In this document: one piece after another, positions 1-7,068 of the stretch
Position numbering within the stretch: position 1 is the stretch's first letter
Layout: each line of letters begins with the position of its first letter
Origin: an uncultured Lentisphaerota bacterium
Lineage (GTDB): Bacteria > Verrucomicrobiota > Kiritimatiellia > CAIQIC01
Direction: 5' to 3'
Assembly: GCA_903896925.1 (NCBI GenBank)
Contig: CAITZM010000117.1
Span: 1 to 64,000, forward strand
DNA: 64,000 bases
Position numbers and translations under genes: made by a program
Notes under the pieces: model-generated
The model's input: only the letters and a program-made list of their open reading frames with translations
What the model was told of the DNA's origin: nothing
The model's database searches: none

Positions 1-51
1 GGGGCGGAAAACCGAGCTCCCACAGGGCTCGACACACATCATCACTCACAA

Positions 52-102
52 AAAAAGGGGACATTCTAATCGAGCGCAAAAAGGGGACATTTTAAACGAG
101 CG
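52..102. repeat. Two tandem 25-bp repeats at the window edge
   Basis: Two near-identical units (52-76 and 78-102), each with the core AAAAAGGGGACATT followed by a CGAGCG end, lie 26 bp apart. Nothing coding is visible in 1-158. Repeats of this AAAAGGGGACATT type are, from general familiarity, often seen beside small tyrosine transposases in environmental bacterial genomes, so a mobile element may lie just outside the window. That link is inference. Confidence 0.6.
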
Positions 103-158
103 TTGACAGGCGGCGCTTTGGGGTTGCGCGAACGCCGTTCTGTCCTTATCTTGCCGCC

Positions 159-1022
159 ATGTTGTCCCTTTCCAAGGTGGTGTGCGGGGCGTTGGCGCTC
201 GGTCTGCTGGCCGCCGCGGCGTGCCGCGCCGACGCGCTGCCGGTGGCGACCAATGCGCCGCCGGCGGCCGGCACGAACGCGCCGCTGCTGATGCGCGCCG
301 TCGACCTGCCGTTTCCCATCGGCGAGGAGCTGACCTACCGCGTCTACTGGGGCTACATCCCCGTCGCGGTGGCCACCGCCCGCTTCGACTGGGTGGAACT
401 GGACGGCCGCAAGTTGCTGTCGATCCGTTCGACAGCGCGTACCAACAAGTACGCCGACAAGATCTACCGCGTGGATGACCTGATGGAAAGCATTGTGGAC
501 CCCGAGACGATGTTGCCGGTGCGGTTTACCAAGATCTCCCACGAAGGCCGTTACTGGACGCACGAGATCACCACCTATGACCACGCGAACCGCGTGGCGC
601 ACTACGAGTCGAAGAAGAACGGCGAGAAGCAGGACTATCCTCTCGATGCGGACACGCACGACCTGTTTTCAATGATGTATGTCATGCGCTCGCAGCCCTT
701 CGTGATCGGCCAGAAGCCCCATTACCGCTGCCTGACGGACGACCGAATCTATGACTTCTGGGTGGACGTCCTCAAGGAGGAGCGGGTTGACCTGGAAAAC
801 TACGGCAAGGCGCCGTGCGTCAAGGTCGAGCCGGTCGCCGCGTTCAACGGTTTGTTCGTCCGCAAGGGCCGGGTCTGGTTCTGGATCTCGCGCGACAAGC
901 GCCAGTTCATGACCAAGATGGTCGCCGAGGTCCCCGTCGCCAAGATCTGGGTCGTGCTCGACAAGGTCAGCGGGCCCGGCACCGACTTCTGGGTCAAGCC
1001 GCCCGAGGACGAAAAAAAGTAA
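159..1022 (+). CDS. DUF3108 domain-containing exported protein
   Basis: This 287-residue protein starts with a clear signal peptide (basic N-terminus, then a hydrophobic run ending near CRADA, about residue 25). The mature part matches the DUF3108 pattern: an FPIGEELTYRVYWG opening, alternating beta-strand segments, and a closing 'TDFWV' region. DUF3108 proteins are predicted beta-sandwich periplasmic or envelope proteins of unknown function. The next gene, an ADP-heptose kinase homologue, begins 10 bp downstream, suggesting co-transcription and possibly an envelope role. Start ATG 159 is preferred because the signal peptide begins there. The molecular function cannot be read from the sequence. 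Confidence 0.85.
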   Translation: MLSLSKVVCGALALGLLAAAACRADALPVATNAPPAAGTNAPLLMRAVDLPFPIGEELTYRVYWGYIPVAVATARFDWVELDGRKLLSIRSTARTNKYADKIYRVDDLMESIVDPETMLPVRFTKISHEGRYWTHEITTYDHANRVAHYESKKNGEKQDYPLDADTHDLFSMMYVMRSQPFVIGQKPHYRCLTDDRIYDFWVDVLKEERVDLENYGKAPCVKVEPVAAFNGLFVRKGRVWFWISRDKRQFMTKMVAEVPVAKIWVVLDKVSGPGTDFWVKPPEDEKK

Positions 1023-1032
1023 AGGTCGCTTC

Positions 1033-2040
1033 ATGAGCATCACGTCCGCGCGGGTCAAAGAACTGCTGCAACACTTCCAGCGGCAGCGCATCCTGGTCGT
1101 CGGCGACCTGATGCTGGACCGGTATATCTATGGCGCGGTCAGCCGCATTTCGCCGGAGGCGCCCGTGCCGGTGATCCATGTCCAGCACGAGAAGGCGATG
1201 CCCGGCGGTGCCAGCAACGTCGCGACCAACCTGCGCGCGCTCGGCGGGCAGGTGGCCCTCGGCGGGCTGCTCGGCCGCGACGCCGCCGGCCGCGAACTGC
1301 GCGAGGTGCTGATCAAAAACGGCATCAGCACCGAGGCCATCCTCGACCAGCCGGAGATCCGCACCATCGTCAAGTCGCGCATCATCGCCGAGCGCCAGCA
1401 GGTCTGCCGCGTGGACTGGGAGGAGCCGCTGCGCCTCGATCCGCCGACGCTGGACGGTTTCTGCAAGCGCATCGCCGTGGAACTGAAAAAGTCCACCGGC
1501 GCGATCCTGGCCGACTACGGCAAGGGCGTCTTGCAGCAGCGCGTCGTGGATGGCGTGCTCGCGTCGGCGCGAGTCGGCGGTTTTCCGGTCGGGTTGGACC
1601 CGAAGAATTTTTCCCTGCAGCTGGCGGGGCTGACGCTGGCGACGCCGAACCGCAAGGAGGCGTTTGCCGCCGCCGGCCGGCCGGAGACGACGCCCGCCGC
1701 CGAGCCGCTGCGCGACCGCGCCCTGTTGGAGGTCGGCCAGTTGCTGCTGCAGCAATGGCAGCCCCGGCTGCTGCTCGTCACGCTGGGCGCGCAGGGCATG
1801 CTGCTGTTCACGGCCGACGCCCCGCCGCACCATGTCCCGACGCGCGCCCGCGAGGTGTTCGACGTGTCCGGTGCCGGTGATACCGTCATTGCCACCTGCG
1901 TCCTCGCGCTCGCCGCCGGCGCGACGCCGGTCGAGGCCGCCGAGGTCGCGAACTTTGCCGCCGGCGTTGTCGTGGGCAAACTGGGCACCGCCACCTGCAA
2001 CCCGGCCGAACTGCTGGACGCGGTCGCCGGCCACGAATGA
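1033..2040 (+). CDS. rfaE1: D-glycero-beta-D-manno-heptose-7-phosphate kinase (RfaE1/HldE N-domain type)
   Basis: PfkB/ribokinase-fold sugar kinase of 335 residues. The family's N-terminal motif (ILVVGDLMLDRY, about residues 20-31), the substrate-site PGGASNVATNL segment and the catalytic DVSGAGDT motif (residues 277-284, Asp as base) are all present. Known members phosphorylate heptose-7-phosphate at C1 in the ADP-heptose route to lipopolysaccharide core. E. coli HldE is a fusion with an adenylyltransferase; here only the kinase domain is present, so the RfaE2 partner should lie elsewhere. The gene starts 10 bp after the DUF3108 gene. The presence of this pathway is consistent with a Gram-negative outer membrane. 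Another PfkB substrate cannot be excluded. Confidence 0.9.
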   Translation: MSITSARVKELLQHFQRQRILVVGDLMLDRYIYGAVSRISPEAPVPVIHVQHEKAMPGGASNVATNLRALGGQVALGGLLGRDAAGRELREVLIKNGISTEAILDQPEIRTIVKSRIIAERQQVCRVDWEEPLRLDPPTLDGFCKRIAVELKKSTGAILADYGKGVLQQRVVDGVLASARVGGFPVGLDPKNFSLQLAGLTLATPNRKEAFAAAGRPETTPAAEPLRDRALLEVGQLLLQQWQPRLLLVTLGAQGMLLFTADAPPHHVPTRAREVFDVSGAGDTVIATCVLALAAGATPVEAAEVANFAAGVVVGKLGTATCNPAELLDAVAGHE

Positions 2041-2079
2041 GGGCTTTTTCCATGCTTTGCATAAAACAGCTGTTCCGGT

Positions 2080-2095
2080 GTCCAAGCCTTGGAAC
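2080..2095. repeat. TCCAAGCCTTGGA palindrome within a gene-less stretch
   Basis: A short palindrome centred on TCCAAGCCTTGGA lies between the kinase stop and the likely signal peptide of the next gene. Related palindromes occur at 44908-44920, 44938-44954 and inside the terminator at 56116-56159. Its position suggests that the 44 extra in-frame residues before GTG 2166 are repeat-derived and not real N-terminal protein. Confidence 0.5.
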
Positions 2096-2165
2096 CGGGT
2101 GCGGGCTGAGGCGGGTGCGCGGGGTTGGAAACCCCGCGCACAAAGCGGGCTTGTTGGGTGGTGGC

Positions 2166-2693
2166 GTGGCGCGTGCGCGGTGGGCGCTGCTGGCAGGGCT
2201 GCTGCTCGTGCCGCTGGTGCAGGCCGAGGGTTTCAAGCTGCCCGTGGGCGTCTATCGCCTGAGCCAGCTCGACGCCGCGAAGGACGAGGCGGCGAAGAAC
2301 GGCAAGGCGGTGGCGTTCGTCCTCTCCGAACTCAAGGGCAAGGGCGCCAAGGCGGCCATACCGAACACCCTGTACGCCTTCAACAAGCTCAAGGGCGTGT
2401 GCGTGCCGGTCTCGGTGGATTATCTGGACGACCTGAAGACGCTGGGGGAGAAGCTGCCGCTGCTGGGCAAGGCGCTGACCTCGGACCAGGCGGGCAAGAC
2501 GATCCCGCGGGTCGTCGCCACCGACCCGGAACTCAAGCGCGTGGTGGCGATCGTCTCCACCATGCCGGAGGGCGTGATGGGCGATGGCGTCTATGCGGAC
2601 GCCTGCCAACAGATTCAGGACTACCTGAAGGACCCGGCTAAGCGGGTGTCTTTCGACGCGGCCCGGAAGGGCAAAGGGAAAAAGAACAAGTGA
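2166..2693 (+). CDS. Exported thioredoxin-like-fold protein, copy 1
   Basis: About 175 residues if the GTG at 2166 is used. That start puts a signal peptide (ARWALLAGLLLVPLVQAEG) at the N-terminus. An ATG at 2037 overlapping the kinase stop is possible, but it adds 43 arginine-, glycine- and cysteine-rich residues that cover a palindromic repeat. The mature protein looks thioredoxin-like: a lysine-rich helix, a hydrophobic strand (AVAFVLSEL), a second strand (VCVPVSVDYLDD), and a Pro-containing turn before a strand (IPRVVATDPE). There is no CxxC, so oxidoreductase activity is unlikely. It ends in a basic GKGKKNK tail. It is a paralogue of the next gene. Function unknown. Confidence 0.65.
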   Translation: MARARWALLAGLLLVPLVQAEGFKLPVGVYRLSQLDAAKDEAAKNGKAVAFVLSELKGKGAKAAIPNTLYAFNKLKGVCVPVSVDYLDDLKTLGEKLPLLGKALTSDQAGKTIPRVVATDPELKRVVAIVSTMPEGVMGDGVYADACQQIQDYLKDPAKRVSFDAARKGKGKKNK

Positions 2694-2867
2694 CGAGTGG
2701 CGAGGGTCGGGGGACGAGGGGCCGGGGATTTATGATTTGCGATTTATGATGGATGATTGTCAAACGACCGAAAAAGAGTGGGGATGAATGGGTTTTTTTG
2801 TCGCTTGCGGCCTTGCTGTCCTTGCGGCACACGACACGAGGTCCCTGCTGTGAAATGAGATGAAATA

Positions 2868-3443
2868 ATGAAAACAAAAATTCTGTTGGTGCTGAGTCTG
2901 CTGGCCGGCGTGGCGTGGGGGGCGGGGGATCCGAACAAGCTGCCCTCCGGCGTGCGCAGGGTGGACCACATCAAGGAGGCGCTGGTCGAGGCGAAGGCGC
3001 AGAAGAAGGCCGTGCTGTTCGTGCTCGGCGAAATGGTCAAGAAGGAAGGCGGCAAGGGCAACAAGCTCGTGCTGGAAGCGACGCAGCTGCTCTTCCAGAA
3101 GCTGCGCGGCCAGTGCGTCCTGGTCTATGTGGACTTCAACAGCGAGCGGGCGAAGCTCGGCAAGGAACTCCCCGCGGTCAACGCGGCGTTCGATTCGGAG
3201 GACCTGAAGAAGAGCCCGATTCCGCGCGCCGTGGCGACGGATGCCGCCGGGCAGAAATTTTTCGCGCTGATCCCCTACGCGCCGCCGGGCCCGCTGGGCG
3301 AGGAGATGCTCAAGGAAGCCAAGCAGCAGATCACCGATGGCCTCGCGGGCAAGCTCAAGACGGACGCGGTCGGCATCGCCACCACGAAGGACCGCCAGAT
3401 CGAACTGCCGCCCGACAAGAAGGATAAGAAGACCGGCAAATGA
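2868..3443 (+). CDS. Exported thioredoxin-like-fold protein, copy 2
   Basis: 191 residues with a signal peptide (MKTKILLVLSLLAGVAWG). It is a paralogue of the preceding gene. Both share the order lysine-rich helix, strand (KKAVLFVLGEM), strand (QCVLVYVDFNSE), Pro-turn (IPRAVATDAAGQK) and a basic C-terminal tail (KKDKKTGK). This resembles a thioredoxin-like fold lacking the CxxC active site. The 174-bp gap between the copies holds AT-richer repetitive DNA and no gene. Its stop overlaps the ATG of the metallophosphoesterase by four bases (ATGA), indicating translational coupling. The basic tails might contact nucleic acid or anionic polymer, which is speculative. Confidence 0.75.
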   Translation: MKTKILLVLSLLAGVAWGAGDPNKLPSGVRRVDHIKEALVEAKAQKKAVLFVLGEMVKKEGGKGNKLVLEATQLLFQKLRGQCVLVYVDFNSERAKLGKELPAVNAAFDSEDLKKSPIPRAVATDAAGQKFFALIPYAPPGPLGEEMLKEAKQQITDGLAGKLKTDAVGIATTKDRQIELPPDKKDKKTGK

Positions 3444-4543
3444 ACCGCCGGCGTGAGCTGTTGACGGCCCCGATGTGGTCGCGGCGGCAATTCCTGGGCG
3501 CCTTGGGCGTCGCACCCTTGTGGCTCGCGTCGCGGACGGCAGCCGAAACCCCGGCGCTGTCCCGTCCGGACTTTTCCTTCCTGGTCATCTCCGACACGCA
3601 TTTTTTTGCCGACCCGGACCAGCCCGGGCGCATGGAACCGCGCTCCGAGGCGCTCACGCGTGCGCTCGTGGAGACGCTCAACCGCCTCCCGGGCACGGCG
3701 TTGCCGGCGGCGGCCGGCGGCGGCACCGTCCTCGCGCCCAAGGGCGTGCTGATCCTGGGCGACCTGATCAACGACGGCGATAAAAACGGCGGGGATTTTC
3801 CACGCCTCCAGCTGACGGAATGGACCGCCTTCACGCAGCGGATGGGGCTGACCGGCGCGGAGGGCGAACTGAAGTTTCCGGTGTATGAGCTGCCCGGGAA
3901 CCACGACGCGCCCGGCGGCCAGGGTCTGGTCATCGATGGCCTCCGCGTGCGCAACCAGCGCCGGCCCGGCCTGACTGCGGTTTCGGAGAGTGGTGTGCAC
4001 TATGCCTGGCAGTGGGGCGGCGTCCACTTCCTCAACCTCGGCCTCGTCACCGCGCCCGGCAGCGGCGCGACCGGCCGCCGGCGCTATCATCCGCTCGGCA
4101 GCCTTGAGTTTCTGGCCGGATACTTGCGCGACAGGGTGGGGGCCGGCGGCGCGCCGGTGATCGTTGCGCAGCATATAGACCTCGCCCGCCACCTGACGCA
4201 AACGGCCTGGCAACATCCGCCGCTCCACGCGGAGTGGAACCCGGACGAGGTCGTCAAATTCTATGATGTGCTGGCGCCCTACAACGTGCTCGGCCTGTTC
4301 CACGGGCACACACATAACCGCTATTTCTGTCGCTGGCAGCGCGATGTGATCGGTCCCGGCCGCGAGGGCGTGCCGGTCTTCAACGTCCAGCATGCCAGCC
4401 ATTACCTGGACAAGCATGGGGCGCTCTATTACTGCGAGTTGGCGGCCGGACGGTTGACCGTGCGCGAACTCGTCACGCAGGATCGCTGGGCCTCCGCGGC
4501 GTGGACGCCGCAGGCTTGGACGGTCAGCGGCACGCGTGCGTGA
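3440..4543 (+). CDS. Exported calcineurin-like metallophosphoesterase
   Basis: 367 residues with a twin-arginine-type export signal: the SRRQFLGALG motif lies near residue 14, followed by a hydrophobic stretch. All five metallophosphoesterase blocks are visible: D-x-H in ISDTHFF (about 50-55), GDLIND (about 110), GNHD (about 153), a single His in AQHIDLA, and GHTHNR (about 288). Members hydrolyse phosphomono- or diesters with a two-metal centre; substrates range from nucleotides to phospholipids. ATG 3440 overlaps the previous stop by 4 bp, while ATG 3473 directly begins the Tat signal; either start is possible. The catalytic residues appear intact, and the real substrate is not evident. Confidence 0.85.
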   Translation: MNRRRELLTAPMWSRRQFLGALGVAPLWLASRTAAETPALSRPDFSFLVISDTHFFADPDQPGRMEPRSEALTRALVETLNRLPGTALPAAAGGGTVLAPKGVLILGDLINDGDKNGGDFPRLQLTEWTAFTQRMGLTGAEGELKFPVYELPGNHDAPGGQGLVIDGLRVRNQRRPGLTAVSESGVHYAWQWGGVHFLNLGLVTAPGSGATGRRRYHPLGSLEFLAGYLRDRVGAGGAPVIVAQHIDLARHLTQTAWQHPPLHAEWNPDEVVKFYDVLAPYNVLGLFHGHTHNRYFCRWQRDVIGPGREGVPVFNVQHASHYLDKHGALYYCELAAGRLTVRELVTQDRWASAAWTPQAWTVSGTRA

Positions 4544-4665
4544 GGCCGCTGGCTGCGGCTTGGTGGCCTTGGTGGTGCAAGCTTCTTCATCCACCCTGCT
4601 CTGCCTGCCTCAGCGGCTCGCAGTTCAAGCGCCTGCAGTCAAGGATTGATAGCAGGAGGTCAAGA

Positions 4666-4698
4666 ATGGCGCTTTCGTTTTGCCGGCGGTCCGGCTAG
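4666..4698 (+). CDS. Possible 10-codon leader peptide upstream of GH29
   Basis: A perfect Shine-Dalgarno (AGGAGGT) five bases before ATG 4666 opens a 10-codon frame (MALSFCRRSG) ending in TAG, 32 bp before the fucosidase start. It has no known homologue that I recognise. It could be a translated leader that tunes expression of the fucosidase, or a chance ribosome site. Confidence 0.25.
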   Translation: MALSFCRRSG

Positions 4699-4730
4699 GT
4701 TGGGCGTCACGTTCAACCGGGAGCAAACAC

Positions 4731-6656
4731 ATGAACTGGAAGCAAACGCTGGCGGCGGGGATGATGATGGCGGGGGTGGCACTGGCGGCGGAGCCCCCGG
4801 CGGCGTTCGGGCCGGTGCCGAACGCGGCGCAGCTCAATTGGCACAACGGGGAGTTCATCGGCTTCCTGCACTTCACGGTGAATACCTTCACCGACAAGGA
4901 GTGGGGCTACGGCGACGAGCCCGAGAGCGTCTTCAACCCGACGGACTTCAACGCCGACGCAATCGTCAAGATCGCGGCCGAGGCCGGGATGAAGCGGCTG
5001 ATCCTGACGTGCAAGCACCACGACGGCTTCTGCCTCTGGCCCTCGAAGTACACCGAGCATTCCGTGAAGAATTCGCCGTGGAAGAACGGCCAGGGCGATG
5101 TCGTCCGCGAAATCTCCGACGCGTGCAAAAAGCAGGGCCTGCAGTTCGGCACCTATCTCTCGCCGTGGGACCGCAACCACAAGGACTACGGCACGCCCGC
5201 CTACATCGAGTACTACCGCAAGCAGCTCCGCGAGCTGCTGACCAACTACGGGCCGGTCACCGAGATGTGGTTCGATGGCGCGAACGGCGGCGACGGCTAT
5301 TACGGCGGCGCGCGCGAGCGGCGGAAGATCGACAACAAGACCTACTACGACTGGCCGAACACCTGGAAAATCGTCTACGAGTTGCAGCCGCTGGCCTGCA
5401 TGTTCAGCGACGGCGGGCCGGAGGTGCGGTGGGTCGGCAACGAGCGCGGCATCGCCGGCGACCCCTGCTGGGCCACCATCAACCGCGACAACTATTATCC
5501 CGGCATCGGGGGCGTCAATGCGCTGCTGAACCGCGGCGAGCGGCCGGGCACGCACTGGATGCCGGCGGAGTGCGATGTCTCCATCCGCCCCGGCTGGTTC
5601 TATCACGCGAAGGAGGACGACCGGGTGCGCACGCCGGAGAACCTGGTGGAGCTGTACTACAAATCCATCGGGCGCGGCGCGAACTTCCTGCTCAACCTGC
5701 CGCCGGACCGGCGCGGGCATATCCACGAGAACGACGTGAAGGCGCTGCAGGGGTTCCGCAAGATCATCGACGCGACCTTCGCGAAGGATTTGGCCCAGGG
5801 TGCCAAGGCGACCGCGAGCAACGTGCGCGGCGGGGATGCACGGTTCGCCGCGGCGAGCGCGCTCGACGGCCAGCGCGACACCTATTGGAGCACCGATGAC
5901 GCCGTGACGACGCCGGAGCTGGTGCTCGAGTTCGGCCAGCCGGTGACGTTCAACGTCGTCAGCCTGCGCGAGTTCCTGCCGCTGGGCCAGCGCGTGGACG
6001 ACTGGGCGCTGGACCGCTGGGCGAACGGCGCGTGGGCGGAGTTCGCCGGCGGCACGGCCATCGGCCCGCGGCGGCTCTGGCGTGGCGACAACATCACGAC
6101 GGAGAAGGTGCGGCTGCGCATCGTCAAGGCACCGGTCTGCCCGGCGCTCTCCGAGTTCGCGCTCTACCTGGAGCCCGAGTGGGCGCGCAAGAGCGGGCCG
6201 GGCGAGCAGCTCGTGCGCGGACTCTCCAAGAGCAACTGGAAGCTCGTGTCCGCCAGCGCCGAGGTCGCGAAGGGTGGGGCGGCGCGCAACGCGATCGATG
6301 ACGACGCGAAAACCATCTGGCACACGCACGGTCCCAAGGGCGAACTGGCGCCCCCGCAAAACATCGTGATCGATCTCGGCAAGGAACTGGAACTCGGCGG
6401 CTTCACCTACCTGCCGCGCAGCGACGGCAGCACGCGCGGCATCGTGGACCAGTACGAGGTCTATGTGAGCGCCGATGGCCAGACCTGGTCTGCGCCTGCG
6501 GCCAAGGGTGAATTCGGCAACATCAAGTCCAACCCGATCCAGCAGGTGGTGCCCTTCGCCCAGCCGGCCAAGGGCCGCTTCGTCAAGTTCGTCGCCCTGC
6601 ACAGCGCCGACGGCAACCACGTCAGCCTCGCCGAATTCGGCCTGCTGCCGAAGTGA
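4731..6656 (+). CDS. Secreted GH29 alpha-L-fucosidase with two discoidin/CBM32-like domains
   Basis: 641 residues from ATG 4731, which begins a signal peptide (MNWKQTLAAGMMMAGVALAAE) and is preceded by GGGAGC. The GH29 catalytic barrel occupies roughly residues 25-365. It has the conserved CKHHDGFCLW block and the MWFDGA block, whose Asp182 is the expected nucleophile. Two beta-sandwich F5/8C (CBM32-like) domains follow, at about 365-480 (ATASNVRGG onward) and 500-640 (WKLVSASAEV onward). GH29 enzymes release alpha-L-fucose with retention of configuration. The domains probably hold the enzyme on a glycan. The adjacent GH95-like enzyme and downstream rhamnose genes support a deoxy-sugar polysaccharide substrate. 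Acid/base assignment needs an alignment. Confidence 0.88.
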   Translation: MNWKQTLAAGMMMAGVALAAEPPAAFGPVPNAAQLNWHNGEFIGFLHFTVNTFTDKEWGYGDEPESVFNPTDFNADAIVKIAAEAGMKRLILTCKHHDGFCLWPSKYTEHSVKNSPWKNGQGDVVREISDACKKQGLQFGTYLSPWDRNHKDYGTPAYIEYYRKQLRELLTNYGPVTEMWFDGANGGDGYYGGARERRKIDNKTYYDWPNTWKIVYELQPLACMFSDGGPEVRWVGNERGIAGDPCWATINRDNYYPGIGGVNALLNRGERPGTHWMPAECDVSIRPGWFYHAKEDDRVRTPENLVELYYKSIGRGANFLLNLPPDRRGHIHENDVKALQGFRKIIDATFAKDLAQGAKATASNVRGGDARFAAASALDGQRDTYWSTDDAVTTPELVLEFGQPVTFNVVSLREFLPLGQRVDDWALDRWANGAWAEFAGGTAIGPRRLWRGDNITTEKVRLRIVKAPVCPALSEFALYLEPEWARKSGPGEQLVRGLSKSNWKLVSASAEVAKGGAARNAIDDDAKTIWHTHGPKGELAPPQNIVIDLGKELELGGFTYLPRSDGSTRGIVDQYEVYVSADGQTWSAPAAKGEFGNIKSNPIQQVVPFAQPAKGRFVKFVALHSADGNHVSLAEFGLLPK

Positions 6657-7068
6657 AGAATGGAGTGATGGAGTGGTGGAGAACTGGAGTGATAGGCAGC
6701 AGGTAGGGGCGCAGGCTGGCTGCGCCCGGAGCCGTCCATTGCGGCGGCGCGCCGCGCCGCCCTCCAAAATAAAGGTGTCGGGAGGGCGAGCGTCCACGCG
6801 AGCCGCAACTATAGCGGCGGTCTGGGCGTTGCCTGGTGTTCTGTCTAACTGGGAGCGGCGGCATTCTTGCCGCCGCAGGACATGCGCGTTCTTGTCCGGT
6901 AAATTTCGGCGACTGGAAGGCCGCTGCTCCCGGCTGGGCCTCTGTAGCGGCGATCCCGCCGTGGCGGGATCGCCGATGGCAGCTATAGACCATCGTTACA
7001 GCTGCAGCTCGCCGGGAGGCTCGCCCTCCCGTACGCAAGCATTCCGTTTCTGTTTTAAGGAATAACTC
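6657..7068. other. Intergenic region with three repeat families
   Basis: 412 bp with no gene. It contains a GGAGTGATGGAGTGG low-complexity start, a REP copy headed GGAGGGC in reverse orientation (6743-6765), a GGGAGGGCGAGCG repeat (6780-6804) and its reverse copy (7009-7031), a 30-bp GC palindrome (6851-6880) repeated at 56326-56355, and a GTAG-headed hairpin GTAGCGGCGATCCCG (about 6943-6974). A ribosome site (AAGGAA) precedes the GH95-like start. Confidence 0.7.

Noticed and set aside
2037-2165. N-terminal 43 residues of the thioredoxin-like protein from ATG 2037
   Set aside because: Cover a palindromic repeat and precede a better signal peptide at GTG 2166.
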